DNA of 64,000 nucleotides from NCBI GenBank assembly GCA_033439265.1, contig JAVTVX010000034.1, positions 12,617,001 through 12,681,000 of the forward strand, written 5' to 3'. Positions 12,961-25,887 of the stretch are shown here, in pieces. Position 1 is the first letter of the stretch, and every line of letters begins with the position of its first letter. The translations under genes were made by a program, and so were the position numbers. The notes under the pieces are model-generated. The model searched no databases. It saw nothing but the letters and a program-made list of their open reading frames with translations, and was not told the DNA's origin. The stretch is from Dillenia suffruticosa. Lineage: Eukaryota; Streptophyta; Magnoliopsida; Dilleniales; Dilleniaceae.

Positions 12961-14051
12961 TATTTTGGGATAATGTATAGGGCAGGGTATAGTAGTGGGG
13001 TTGAACATTATACTTTTCTCCATTCTCTATTTTTTTTTTTATTTTTTTAAATTTACCCATTGTGGTTTGTTGAAGATGCATTAGAAAAATGTCAGTAGGA
13101 CTGGGTTTTCCAGATCTTGTGCAAATGAAACAACAAATCTTTTGGGAATCAATTGCTCTTGCAAGGCTTATCTTCATACCCATTCTCCTTACAGTTTCAT
13201 AGGGAGTGGTGGTAACAGGTAAGTGCCATGATTCAACACGGATATCCGGTGGTAATAAGGCTTGGAATGTGACTCTAATTGACTTCCCTCACTTTTGTTG
13301 TGCAAATGATTACGTTTTCCTTATTCAATTAATTAAATAAATTAAATTCAAGTACATATTTTTCTTTATACATAAATGTTAATTTGACTTGATTTGAAAA
13401 TTTTATTATGTAGAGTAAATAAAAATAGGAGTTTATTTTATCTCGTAATTCTTGATAAATATAAATTCTCAATAAAAAATTATTATTTGATATATTATTA
13501 AATTCACACAATAATTGTTTGAAGCGCTAGTAATAACATATTTCAAAATAACAAAAATTTCAAGTAATCCATAATATCTTCCCACTAAGGTATTAGTAAT
13601 TTCATCTTTTAGTTTAATACTATTTTAAAATAAACTTTTAATTACTTTTTAAGTGTTTTCAGTATTATAATTGTTATATTACTTTGGTATTATTTTTCCC
13701 CTTCTTATCAATTTTAAAATATTTATAATATATAAAAATACTATATTTTAAAATAAGAAGAATAAATTCAATTCATAAAAAGAATTATAATAAGTCAGAT
13801 CAATTTTTATTATTTTTTTCATTTTAATTGGAGAGCAATGGTACCAAATTCCGGCCACCATTTATGACCTCTATGAGCCATCAATTCTGACCACTTTTAA
13901 TATAATTCTTCCCAAAAAAATAAAAAAATAAAAATAGAAAATAGAAAATAGAAAATAGAAACTAGAAGATAGAAAATAAAAAATGATTTTAATCGGCTTT
14001 AAATAAATAAATAAATAAAACGCTTCGCAGATTACTCTGCTCTCATTCTCC
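12961..14051. other. AT-rich spacer and upstream region of the ABCI6-like gene
   Basis: This is low-complexity, AT-rich DNA without a gene. It includes a tandem AATAGAA-type repeat at about 13926-13985 and an AAAT repeat at about 13999-14019, directly before the coding start. I see no convincing TATA box or other named element. The promoter and 5' UTR of the downstream gene must lie here. Confidence 0.55.
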
Positions 14052-17000
14052 ATGGCTCTCCTGCGCGCTTCTCCTTCAATTCCCTCTGCTCCCTTACCTC
14101 TGCCCTCCTGTTACCCAAACTCACGGAATTCCATTTTCCTTGTTCGTTGTTTCCCTTCTCTCGTCCAATCCTCTCATCGCCGGTGTTCTCTTTTCCTCCC
14201 AAAAGCCACCGCGGCCGTCGATTCTCAGGCTACCGCTTCTTCCGTCAGCGGCCAGGATGGGTTTCCAAAGCCATTGCTCGAAGTCAAAGATCTGAGGGCT
14301 GTGATTGCAGAGTCCAAGCAGGAGATTCTCAAGGGCGTTAACCTAGTTGTCTATGAAGGAGAGGTTTGTAATTTTGTTGACTGAATTTGAATAATCTGAC
14401 TCTCTCTCCCTGACTTTGTTTAATTTGGGGCTTTTGTTGGTTTAATTTGTTTTCTAGTAGGTACATGCAATTATGGGGAAGAATGGTTCCGGGAAGAGCA
14501 CTTTTTCAAAGGTTAGTTGTTTAATGTAGGTAGAATTTGATTTCTGCCCACTTGATTTTTTCATGATAAATTTCTTTGTACTATGTTCAAATGGCCCATA
14601 TCTGAATATTAGTTTAGTATATCTTGTCTTAATAGCTCAGTCGGTGCGTCTTCCTGGAGCATCAGTCTGCAGTCAAACTTCAATTCGACAATTTTTCTTT
14701 GGTTGCAGCTTTTTATGATCTGAGCTTTGTGGATGATTGTAAAACACCTGATCTTCATGAAAATTTCATAAAAAAACTATTTATTTATTTATTTATTTAT
14801 TTTTATTTTTCCACCAATATACTTTTTTATTTTTCATTATAATCTGTTTGTTTGTTTTATGTCGCCTTATTTCCCATATGTTTAGTTAAAACCCAGAAGA
14901 ACATATTGTTTGCTATAAGTAAAACTCGATGGGGACATAATTCTTTGTAGGTTCTTGTTGGGCACCCGGACTATGAAGTTACGAGCGGTGGCATTGTGTT
15001 TAGGGGAGAAAATTTGCTTGACATGGAACCGGAGGAAAGGTCTCTTGCTGGGCTTTTTATGAGCTTCCAAACCCCTGTTGAGATTCCAGGGGTGAGCAAT
15101 ATTGACTTCTTGAATATGGCATACAATGCTCGTAGAAGAAAACTTGGTCTCCCTGAGCTAGGACCAATTGAGGTATATAACTATATGATGCTTATCTATA
15201 AGTCAGACGTGGAAACTCCTTTTGGTATCCCATCGACCATATTATTCACTATTCTTTATTTGGATTTTACAAATGATTTTACGTTGAATTGACAGATCCC
15301 CATGGATAATGAAGAAGAGCATGTGTAAAATTTTAGAATTTGTCCAGCTTTACCTTTTTCATATAAGAAAATATGCACGAAGGCAAATTGGAATCAAACC
15401 TATCATTCTCTTGTGCCATAAAATTTAAGGCTTTTATTTTATATGCAGCTTAGGTTTCATTTTTTCAATACTGCTTCCAATTATTGATGTCTATCATTTG
15501 CTTGATGCTTATGGAGAAGGTGGAAATCAGCTAGTTGAGTTGTGTTGAGGTTTAAAATGATGAACTGTTTAGAATCTGCAAAGTGGTGAAAGTGCATATA
15601 GTTTGCTCATCCTTTTTAATATGTGATCAACCATTGGTTACATGTTAATAAATTCCTCTCCAAAAATTGTAACTTATTTTGGGGATGACAAGGATGATGT
15701 TTAGGTAAGGGTTCTCTCTTTGTTTCCTTGAAGTTAAAGATTGAGGTGTAGATAAATACTTATAAAGGGATGTAGAGGAACCTGAGGCTTGCTTGTCATG
15801 CCAAAGGAACTATTTGAAATTAAAAGATCTTTTAGCACAGAAAGTGAAGCAGTTGCAGAATGAGAAGTTCTCTGAGCCACTTATCATTCTCATAGTAAAG
15901 AATTTGTTCTACAGATGATTTAAATGGGAGATGGAATCTTGGAAAATAATTTTTATATCTAGCGAAGTCAACTGAAGAGAAGGGTAGTGCCATTTGTATA
16001 CAATATCATTCTCATTTAAGCACCATGAAAAATTTTGATAAAATCTAAACCCAATATTATGGTCTTAACCTAAACTAGTTTTATAATCTTTATTATCAAG
16101 ATCTTGATTTAGAGTCATGCATTGGCTCACCATCATATTACTAAATGTTTCTAATGGTTTCTGCTACCAAAAAAAAAAAAAGAAGAGTTCCTAATAGTTT
16201 TAGACAATGCCAATATGCTGGATAGAGATACTTTGGTAGTTCATATGCTTGGTGGAGCATGCCAATTCATAGAATTATCATGTTATAGCCCTGTATCGTG
16301 ATGTATCTCTCCAGTTTATACTGTTTCAAGTGGAGCTCTAATTTTTGGGAGTTTCAGATGATAAGACTTGTCTTGCATCACAACCATATTTAGTGTTGTT
16401 GCCATTCATGAATTTCTATGAAACCAATGTTGCCTACGATTCTGTGGTAGTTAACTTTTCTATGTTTGAGCAAAATTGCTGATCCAATTAACCTATTGCG
16501 TGGTAATTTAAGATTGAGTTTTAGTAGTTCATTTTCCTGATACTAACATGGATCCTTTTTGCAGTTTTATGGATACATAGCTCCAAAGCTGGATCTTGTG
16601 AATATGAAGATTGACTTCTTAAACAGAAACGTTAATGAAGGTTTTAGTGGCGGTGAAAGAAAGCGAAATGAAATTTTACAACTTGCGGTATGGAGTTGAA
16701 CTTAATGCAAAACCCTGCTTGTGTTACCTATACCCACAACCAAGATGTTTTCTCATTTTTCTGTCCCAAGATCTTTTCTTCGTTTTAAGTGCATTCACTG
16801 ACATGCTTTAGCGTTATACAAGGACTTTGACATTTTGAATCTTTCCAAGTTTATGATGACATTAAATAAGAGTAAACTGATGACACACTAGTGCCTGTAG
16901 ATCTTTAATTTGGAAAGATGAAAGTACTGTGAAAATACATTGTGAACCCACAGAACATCTGCATGGCTCTGTCCCCCTCTACAAAAGAACTTATTCCCTG

Positions 17001-18646
17001 TAATAACTTCTACAATTAACATTCATACACCCCCTTAATAGCTTGTTATGCAATATGCTAGCCTATTTCAACTAGCTGATCTACATTCCATTTTCTCCCT
17101 TCATTGGAGTTCTTTTGATGGGAACCCACAGAACATCTGCATGGCTCTCTCCCCCTCTTCACTCTTCCTCACTGATTTTTACCTACACAGCTGTGTTCTC
17201 CAACTGGTTTTACACCCCCTTTCCTCTAATTGGGGAAAAAGAAAGAAGCAAGACTTTATTAGATGACATTAAATTCTTCAGCAATGGTCAGCTCCCTGTT
17301 TCTTTGATTCTTTCAACACCATTCATTGAACAACTTACGAAAGAAATGGCACGTTCATTGAACAGAATAAGCATGTGTTGCCAAATATCCTGGTATTTCA
17401 ATTCTTTTCATGGTGACATGACATAGATCCTCAGCTCAGAAAAAATGGAAAGGGCAGTGGGTCTGGTTCAATATGGAGGAGGGAATTCTATTTCTTTTGT
17501 GGGAGAAAGAAACTACTATTTTAACATGGTGTTGTTCAGAAATACAATCTAGGAGATGCCTCGACTTGTAAATCTAAATGGAAATTCTCAGCTCTCAAAA
17601 TAGTTAAACAATGATGTAGCTTCTTATTGCATTGAATTTTCTGAGATATATATGTTCGGGGGAATCCAAATATATCTTAAGAGGAGACATGGCAAAGACT
17701 TGACTCTGAACTGCTTGAAGTGTTATAAGCCTATAAGATGCCATGTTTCTACATTAACCATTTCCTAAGGAAAAAGAGATCAATTGAAACTTGAATCTTG
17801 AAACCTAGTTGTTGGGCTTTACCTCTGGTCTCTAATACATTTATCATTTTTATCCAAAACTTGAAATTGTACTTCGACTCCATATTGGCTTAAAAAATTT
17901 GGAAAAGATGATTGGAATCTCCTAATCTCTATGTCTACTTAAAATTATATATCTTTCTCTCTTAGAAGTGCCATTGTTTTTCTCTAATTCTTTTGCTTCA
18001 CAATTGTGGCACAATTTTGTTCCACTATGGTTAACCTGCCCTTTATCCTTCCAAGTGATGGTAGGGATATCTCTGCCAATGTCATTGTAATGTGCTAGAA
18101 CTGTTCAAGGGAGATTGTGATTTAAGGTGGCTTCTGAGATACAAACGTTTGAAGAGCTTCTGTTTTGTATGGATTGAGTTACTTCATTTATTCTTGTCTT
18201 GCATGACATTGCTTCTGCATCTTACAGGTTCTTGGGGCAGAGTTGGCTATATTGGATGAAATTGACTCTGGTTTAGATGTTGACGCTCTTAGAGATGTAG
18301 CAAAATCAGTGAATGGCCTTTTAACCCCAAAGAATTCTGTTCTAATGATTACACATTACCTACGACTCTTGGAATTCATAAGACCGACGTATATCCATAT
18401 TATGGTGAGCCATTTTGAATATTCAAGTGATAATTTTTGAGTTTTCCTGCGATTACATGATAGAAATTAAATTTACCTACTTGGTACATGTTGAAGTTAT
18501 TTAGATTGTATAAAGAGGATATAGTCATGTTATTGATATTGGTTTCTGTGGTCTTTTAGGAGGATGGTAAAATTGTTAGAACAGGAGATATCTCCATAGC
18601 AAAGGTTCTTGAGAAGGAGGGCTACAAAGCAGTGTCAGTCGCATAA
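14052..18646 (+). CDS. ABCI6: Plastid SufC-like Fe-S assembly ATPase (ABCI6/NAP7), 6 exons, 323 aa
   Basis: The gene encodes the ATPase subunit of the plastid SUF (SufBCD) iron-sulfur assembly machinery. Exons: 14052-14363, 14461-14511, 14951-15172, 16565-16687, 18228-18404, 18560-18646. The first 55 or so residues are Ser/Pro/Arg-rich with few acids, as in a chloroplast transit peptide. The ABC domain follows, with Walker [11 protein letters not shown]-loop MSFQTP, signature FSGGERKR, Walker [13 protein letters not shown] and H-loop [10 protein letters not shown], ending [14 protein letters not shown]. The length is close to Arabidopsis NAP7 (about 338 aa from memory). The ATG at 14052 is chosen because it opens the transit peptide in frame. 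All catalytic motifs are intact and the frame is open across all junctions. The gene is convergent with nothing; UBP12 lies upstream in the same orientation. The second exon acceptor is a TAGTAG tandem (see findings). Confidence 0.95.
15173..16564 (+). other. Intron 3 of the ABCI6-like gene
   Basis: A 1.4-kb AT-rich intron between GAG/GTATAT and TTTTTGCAG/TTT. It contains an A run near 16170. No transposon or RNA gene is recognised. Confidence 0.6.
16944..17158. repeat. Direct repeat of about 37 bp in ABCI6 intron 4
   Basis: GAACCCACAGAACATCTGC and the following CCCCCTCT-ending stretch occur at 16944-16980 and again at 17122-17158 with a single visible difference (CTGTCC versus CTCTCC). They lie in the 1.54-kb intron at 16688-18227. 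The rest of that intron shows nothing recognisable. Confidence 0.8.
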
Positions 18647-20700
18647 TTGTGGACCAGTAAGTATGCATTCTATTAATTCTTGCGTCTTTGAAAATATCAA
18701 AATTTCCAGTCTCGCTCATTTGCAACAGTTTTGAGCCCACAAATTGTTTGAGCAAACTTTACAAATCTTTTGATTTGCTATAAAATGAATTGCAGAGGGA
18801 AAAAATTTGTGTTTGAGGTTCGGGATTATCACATGGAGGCTTCATTTTAGCTTTGTTTGCATGAGCTGTGCAGTATATATGGTGTTTAGGTGCCCTATCA
18901 ATTATATTTGGTCCTGTTGTGGTGGTTTATAATGCTAGAACTAGGTCAAGGCACCAAATCCTTCCTCAATCTCATATCAACTTCGCACAGGCACTTTTCT
19001 GAAGCATCAGCTTTTTGTGATTGGAATTTAGGCATGTATGAAGCATAAGGTATGGAGCACGAACACGTTTTCCACTGCCCTTATTTGACACAATCCGTCC
19101 GCTGATATCCAAAACAGGTTGTCCACAGTATGATGTTACATGATAATGTAAACAGTTTCTTCTTTTAGCTCTTTCTATATGGTTCATAAATCATCGTTGA
19201 AGACCCAATGACTAAATCGTGGAAATTCTGGGTCCTCTAGGGGCATTCTAATTTGAGGAATTTTGCTGTAAAAAGGATGGAAGGGAAGAAAATAAAAAGA
19301 ATAAAAGAATTCCGTCTCCAAATTTTACATAATTTTATGGATGGTTTCTCCCTTTAGCTCATTCTAGTTCACAGATCACTATCAAAGATCTTATGACCAA
19401 ATCAGCAAATCCCTTGTCCTCTAGGATGTTCTAATTTGAGCCTTGCAATAAAGGATGAAAGGAAGGGAAAAAAAAAATATAAAAAAAATATAAAAAACAA
19501 ACACAAAATCCTACAAGTTGGACAGACGCCACCTTTCTCAGTTGTGCAGTAGTGTTTTAGAGTTTGATTATAGAATGAGTTGTACACTCTCCATGTCTCC
19601 ACACGTATTGCTGTGTTTATTGCTGAATTTGCTGGGGGTTCTCATCATGAAATTATGGGTATTCTAAGCTTTTGGATTCAAACACCAGCTATAGGTTAAA
19701 TGAAACAATATACTTTGCCTGGAAAATTACAGATGAAAATTATAAAAATTAATTGAGGTAGGGAGTGTTGAGTCCATAAAAGTGTTTTATGGTTGCTTGA
19801 AGACTGTCGATTTATTTGATACATAAAAATAATTTTGGTGTTTAAAGTGGTAAATCATGGGTTTCCTACATCTGACCTAGGTTTCTACTTGCGTGTTGTA
19901 ATTTGTGACTTAACATTGGGGACCTTCCTTTTGTACCTGCATTTTCATTTGAAGTAATTCCATTACATAGAGAAGATAAAGATTGTTTTGTGATTAGAGC
20001 TTCTTTCCCGATTAGAAAGTTTTTTGTGATTGGTGGCGTCTTGAATTGAATTATAAATAACCGTTCAATATGTTTTGTTTTGCAGAAGTGAGAGCAACAT
20101 GCTCGAGGGCAGAAATAAAATTTCTAGAACAGTACCCATTGGATAACTTGGTTTTAGTTTTCTGGCTCTCTTTTTCTCTGGCCTGGTGTGATGTTCAAGT
20201 CGGCGATTTTTAAATAGCATTTTGTTTTCCTTTTCGTTTTGGATTGCAGTGTATTAACTCAGACATTGAGACATGATGTTGACTCACAAGTCTTTTTAGC
20301 CAAACAGGTATCATGTTGAATAATTTGAATAGATTGAGGAGTTTTACGATTTTTAGCCAAGTTGGGTGTGATTTGATCTTGTGTTCTTCATACCAGGTGG
20401 AACATTTACCTCTGGGATCTTTTGATACAACCTTAGATTTTTTAAGATGAATTATTTAACATGAGTTTGCTAAGATTGGTCCATTTATGAATTGCCTGTT
20501 GTAAAAGAACTAGGCCGAAAACATCAATTTCATACAGATGAAATAACCAAGAGATGCAGTTACCAAAACCTAGAGGGGCACAACTGAAATTTTTTATCAG
20601 CTTGAAAATTTTCAATTTGTTCTCATTTAACATATCCTTTTTTATGTTTACATATTTTTTTACAAGCCTGTGAATAAATTTGTGATTGATTGTAATATTG
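18647..20700 (+). other. Probable spliced 3' UTR of the ABCI6-like gene
   Basis: Eleven bases after the stop there is a strong donor (CCA/GTAAGTAT, intron start 18657). A good acceptor follows at TTTTGTTTTGCAG/AAGTGAGAG (20085). This suggests a 1.43-kb intron in the 3' UTR and a terminal exon from 20086 to about 20700, where AATAAA-like and TTGTAATATTG sequences occur. The splice sites are seen in the sequence; the exon itself is inferred and has no coding support. Confidence 0.5.
19150..19490. repeat. Imperfect tandem duplication of about 200 bp
   Basis: A segment starting GTTTCTTCTTTTAGCTC (about 19153) is repeated from about 19347 (GTTTCTCCCTTTAGCTC). The same order of phrases follows in both: ATGACTAAATC/ATGACCAAATC, GTCCTCTAGG, TTCTAATTTGAG and AAGGATGGAAGGGAAG/AAGGATGAAAGGAAGG. 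Many substitutions indicate an old duplication. It lies in the inferred 3' UTR intron of ABCI6. Confidence 0.7.
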
Positions 20701-21211
20701 TAAAATATAATAATAGAAGAAATCTTTGATTTCTCTCACTATGTTCTTTAAATTTCAGTGGGATCCCCTGGAAAGAACTTTCTCCTGCTTCCATCCTCAT
20801 GTTCTCTCTCCATTCCCCACCTTCCCGAATTTCTTTATTTATTTTTTCTCTTTACCCTCCTTTTTTAATTACATGAGCAATTTATGCAACATTTCACAAG
20901 GGTATTGGTTTTTTCTAAATCTGAATATTCTCATTAAAAGATAAAGGTTTTGAAAAAGCAATCACTGTGGTTTTGAAAGGCAAAATTTTTTATTGACGAA
21001 ATTGGCCGCATCACAATGTAGAGGGAAAGAGAGAATTTTTAAAATTTTATATTCAATTGTATGATTCTAGATTTACATGGTAGGGGATTTTATACATTGG
21101 GTACATATGATATATTTACAATAATTTGGAGACAAACTCTTACCATTAAATTTGATTGTTCCTTTGACTTGTACTCGTTCACACAACTAATTAGTTTGAT
21201 ATATACATATA

Positions 21212-21214
<3 letters not shown>
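20701..21214. other. Intergenic DNA without recognised features
   Basis: AT-rich sequence between the inferred end of the ABCI6-like transcript and the TG microsatellite. I see no coding exon, transposon end or RNA gene. Confidence 0.55.
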
Positions 21215-21304
<90 letters not shown>

Positions 21305-21330
21305 TGTTGTGTGTGTGTGTGTGTGTGTGT
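21215..21330. repeat. TG/CA dinucleotide microsatellite
   Basis: About 44 uninterrupted TG units (21215-21302) are followed by a short ATTGT interruption and about 12 more units to 21330, preceded by an ATATACATATATGTA stretch. The Val-Cys and Thr-His repeat frames across it are artefacts of the repeat. It marks the transition from genic DNA to the transposon block. Confidence 0.95.
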
Positions 21331-21494
21331 ATTGTGCTCTCACACAAATTAAAATTGATGATTTCCTTGCTTTCTGTTCAATCACAAAACAGTTCGATTG
21401 AATTAATTAGTTTGATGATTCTCTTGACTTGTATTCAAATTCAAAGCGTAAAGTGATCCCTCAAACCCAAGGGAGATGCCTTTAGGTAAGGACG

Positions 21495-23586
21495 CTGACA
21501 GAATTTGAAGTTCATGTAATAAAAGAAAGCTAGAAATATTCTGATAGTTTCTAATCTAACCACTAGAGTATATGTTTTATCATAGTCAAATCTTTTCTTT
21601 TGACTGTATTCTTAGGCTGTCAATCTTGATTTATTTCTTGTAATTGTTCCATACTCATCAGGTTTTTTTCTAAAGACTCACTTTGTTCCGATTACAGATA
21701 GATCTTTAAGTGTAGGAACTAGATTCTATACTCTATTTCTTTCAAATTGATTCAACTCTTCCTGTATAGTCATTATCCAATTCTCATTTCCTAATAGTTT
21801 TACATTTTTAGGTTCTGTTTGAGAGAGAAGTGCCACACATTTGCATTGATTTTGCAATGCTGATTTGGTTTTAACAACGGAATTCACATTACCTATAATG
21901 TTCTCTATATCAACATCTTTTCTAATATAAGAATATTTAATTTCTTGTGCCCGTTGAGTTTCTCCTTTTTCTTCTCGTTCAGTTACTACATCAGTTTCTT
22001 CCTTTTGAGTATTGAAATTCTTTGTGATCTCTAATTTTTTGAAGTGTTTTGTTAATTATTCGTTATCCAATCTTCGTTTATCTGAATCATTTTCCTTATC
22101 AAATTCTATGCGTACTGATTCTTCAACAGTCATAATTCTTTTGTTATATATTTTATATACTTTGCTAGTTATTGAATAGTTTAAAAATATTCTTTCATCA
22201 CTTTTGATATCAAATTTTTCGAAAACATCATTTCCATTGTTAAGAATGTATCATTTGCAGTCAAAGACTCTAAAATAAGTTATATTAAATTTTCTTCATT
22301 TATAAAGTTCATAGAGAGTTTTCTTTAATATAAGTCTAATTATAACCCTATTCAGAATGTAACATGTAGTGTTCACTCCTTCCTGTCCAGAAATATTTTA
22401 GCAAATAATGCTCACAAGGTATAATTCTAACCATTTGTTGTAAAGTTCTGTTTTTCCTTTCTATTATCCCATTTTGTTGAAATGTCCTAAGGGTTAAAAA
22501 ATTATAATCAATACCTTAATTGTCACAAAATTCTTCCATAGTTTTATTTTCAAATTCTTTTCCGTGAACACTTCTAATACTTTTAATTGAAAACCCTTTT
22601 TCATTTTGTAGCTTTCTGCATAATTTGATGACGGCCTCATTGGCCTCTTCTTTCTTAGCTAAGAATAGCACGTAGGTATATTTAGGAAGTCATTGATGAT
22701 TACAAATCCATAGTTTTTTCCTTTTAAACTCTGAATTCTAGTTGATCTGAAAAGATCAACGTGTAAGAGTTCCAAAGGTTTGCTTGTGGATACTATATTT
22801 TTGGGTTTAAAAAAGTTTTTGATTTATTTTCCCTTCATATATACCTCACATAGTTTATCGTTTTCAAATTTTAATTTTGGGGGTCTTTTACAATATTTTT
22901 TCTAACTAATTTTGATATAGTATCCATACTATCATATCCTAATCTTTCGTGTTATAGCCATGGTATGTTTTTACTTATTGCTACGATTCATTTTGCATAT
23001 CTAACTGATCTAGATCAATCACATAGATGTTTCATCTTCTATAACCAATAAATTTAATGCAATCAGATGATTTGTCAATAATAGAGCAAACATCTGAGTC
23101 AAATATAACTCTATAATGTTTATCATATAATTGATTGACATTCAACAAACTGAATTTATATCCAGAGACAAGAAGAACATTTTGAATTCGAGTGTCAGTG
23201 ACTTACCTCAAATATTGCCTATTCCAGTGATCTTCCATTTGAAGTTATCTCAAAATGTTACTTTTCCTTCTTTCCATTTCTTGAGAGAAGATAATTTTGA
23301 AATATCTCCAATCATGTGTCTTGAGCAGTCACTGTCGATGCACTATATTGACTCTCCAGGAGGATCTCTTGATTTCAAACATACCTAAAATAAAAATCAA
23401 TCACGTCTTTGCCTTTGGTACCCATAGTTGCTTGGATCCGCCTAAGTTAGTTCTAGTTTGATTTTTCGGCATCCATCTCATGTTTGTTATTGAGGAAACA
23501 TTGAACCAACAATCATTGATTGAGTGACCATTTCTTTTACAATAGGTGTATCTGAATTCATTGATTTTTATGTTCTTTACAGTGTA
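21495..23586 (-). pseudogene. Copia-1 pol remnant (zinc knuckle to start of RT), truncated
   Basis: Read on the minus strand from 23586 down: a gag zinc knuckle (YCKRNGHSINDCW) with the WVPK linker around 23420, the protease site (IDSDCSRHMIGD, usually DSG; about 23330), an integrase core segment (HGKEFENKTMEEFCDN and FQQNGIIERKNRTL; about 22480-22600), and the start of reverse transcriptase (NWIMTIQEELNQFERN, then YDKTYTLVVRLETIRIFLAF; about 21780-21540). Stops and frameshifts are frequent. Homology ends near 21495. The rest of RT, RNase H and the downstream LTR are missing. The element is split at 23586/34660 by Gypsy-1. Confidence 0.85.
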
Positions 23587-25785
23587 TGTTACGTCCCGGC
23601 CCTCGGTCAAGTACGCGATGACCGCTTCGTTATCCCAGAATATGGGTAAATCAAACCCATACACCAAGGTATGCAAGGCATTCAAAGATATCCACACAAT
23701 TTCCTAAAACAAATATCAACAAATTCCAATAAGTTAACATGCATTCATCACACAAATAAAGGATTAGCCTGATCCGTCCCTGTTAAAACATGCATGCATG
23801 GGCCATCTCAGTCATCTGTAATCCACTCGCATGCAGAAGACCAACCCGACGATCAATATCCAATCACATGCACAAGACCAGTCCAGCCATCAATATCCAA
23901 TCATATACACTAAAAATAAAATAAATTCCTATTCAAGTAATCCAAACCAAATCCAACAAAAATAATTGTTAAATAAAGTTTTTGAGAAAGTAGAAATAAA
24001 TAAGATTCTCAACGTGAGTCTACATAACCAAAAAAATTTAATCATCAAGAAAAATAAAAGTGTAGTTCCAAATAAGTTTCCAAAACATTCATCAACATTC
24101 ACCTCCATTTGGGCTTATTAATACCTTAAAAATAATCAGAAGCCAATACTTGAAAGAGTTCTCAAACTATTTTGCCGTTCGATTAAAGAGAAGGCTAATC
24201 TCCAAACTAAACGTTGTCTGTAAAAATGAAATGAAAGGAATGAATATAAACAATATTCAGTGGGTGGAATAATATGTTATGCAATGAATGGGGGTGGGTG
24301 TGGATATGTCAAATAATATTTCAAAGAAAATCATTTTCGATTTCATAAATGTTCTGAATAAATATCAAGGTTATCTGGTCAAATTTAGATATCACAATAA
24401 AATAAGTTTTATGCATATAAATCTTATCATAGTTTTCAAACAAAGAATGAGGATTGCCAAAAATAATTTTTCCGACAATGGTCTACCATGACCAATGGTG
24501 AATCTGTCAAGTGATTTTCATACATTTCACATTTATTAAATACCCCTAACCTCTCTATCTAAAAAAAAAGCCCTAACCATGTTGTGCCGTCGAGTCATAC
24601 TGTGATAGGGAATGACTATAGCCACTAATAGGGGTTCAGATTCACACGCCAATCCAATAAATAGACTATCCCATATTTAACCAATATGACAAATGTGCCA
24701 AATTTAATTCAACTATTACTCAAATCAAATCATACTCAATATATCGTATAAAATATGACATATTATATATTTACAATAAATTTGATGCATAACTATATCA
24801 AAATTATATATAAAGACATTCTACACACACAAAATATTGCAAAACTTATTTTAAAATCATTTAAAAATATCAAGTAAAACACTTTACTCATTTAAAACAT
24901 AATATAAAATTCACTCATCTTTTAAGAGGGTAATCACTCCCAATTTACAATTTAATTAAAAGTAAATCCCTCTTAACCTTTTAATTGTTTCAACCTAAAC
25001 CAATAGTTATGAATTTATCAATTAATCACCAACTAATACTAGGAAAAATCAATATTTTTCATACAATTCAAATTCTAATTTTCCAAAATTCATCAATCTA
25101 TCATCTAATTTTATCAAACTACATAACCAACCTAGGGAAATAATCATCATCTCAAGATTTTTTCAAATTTTAATATTATATACACCCTATATCAAAATCT
25201 CTAAACTTTATTCTTCCAATCTCAACATAAAATTTATATAATAGTAAAATACACTATAATTTAAGATAAAGGAAGAGAAATTATGTTACTTGAATCACTA
25301 ATTTTCTTTTTTGGTCACATCACCTTCAAACCCTAATTTTTCTCTCTACAAAAACTCAAATCTCAACATAAAACCAAAATTTATGCTAAAATAATGAAAA
25401 CCCAAGTTTAGGAAATTTGTGTTACCTCTATTAGAATTGTCAATTTCATTCATTGTTGAACCATTCCAAACCCTAGATTTCTCTCTCTAAAAAACCCACT
25501 TCCTTCACTAACCCAACCTTCAATGGTTTTGTTGAGAGTTTTAGAAACCTCAATACAAGACTTTTTGTTTGAGATTAGTTGCTCTTGAAGAGAGCAAGGA
25601 GAGAGGGAAAGAGAGAGAGATTGCCGAGAGAGAAGAGTGGGGGCGAGAGAGAAAGAGGGGGAGAGGTGTCTCGGGTGGGGAGAGAGAAAGAGAGTGGGGG
25701 AGGGGCAAAACAAAATGCGTTTTGTGTTTTTTTCCCCTTCCTTTTGACTTTTCCACTCCCCCTTTTCTTTCTTTCTTCTTCTTCT

Positions 25786-25826
<41 letters not shown>

Positions 25827-25840
25827 ACTTCGGCTTTACA
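23587..25840 (-). repeat. Gypsy-1 3' LTR
   Basis: It begins TGTTACGTCCCGGCCCTCGG on the plus strand and ends TTACTTCGGCTTTACA. It matches the right LTR throughout, including the GA-rich tract (25590-25700) and the poly-T run (about 25790-25820). Open frames in the GA/TC tracts are low-complexity artefacts. Confidence 0.92.
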
Positions 25841-25841
25841 A

Positions 25842-25868
25842 TTTCTAACCCCCTAAATTTTTTTTTTC
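25842..25868 (-). other. Gypsy-1 polypurine tract
   Basis: On the minus strand an A run followed by TTTAGGGGGTTAGAAAT abuts the LTR. This is the expected position for plus-strand priming. Confidence 0.65.
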
Positions 25869-25887
25869 TCAAAATTTAAAGACAAAA

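Noticed and set aside
14630-14700. tRNA-like stretch (TAGCTCAGTCGGT ... CTTCAATTCGAC) in ABCI6 intron 2
   Set aside because: The A box is good but the B box is poor and no acceptor or other stems can be drawn; at most a very old tRNA relic.
21061-21456. Val-Cys and Thr-His repeat ORFs on both strands
   Set aside because: They are translations of the TG/CA microsatellite and have no other coding support.
25450-25856. Overlapping ORFs rich in Arg/Glu/Gly/Phe and in Ser/Leu/Pro
   Set aside because: They lie in the GA-rich and poly-T tracts of the Gypsy-1 LTR; the right LTR has the same tracts (34330-34705).
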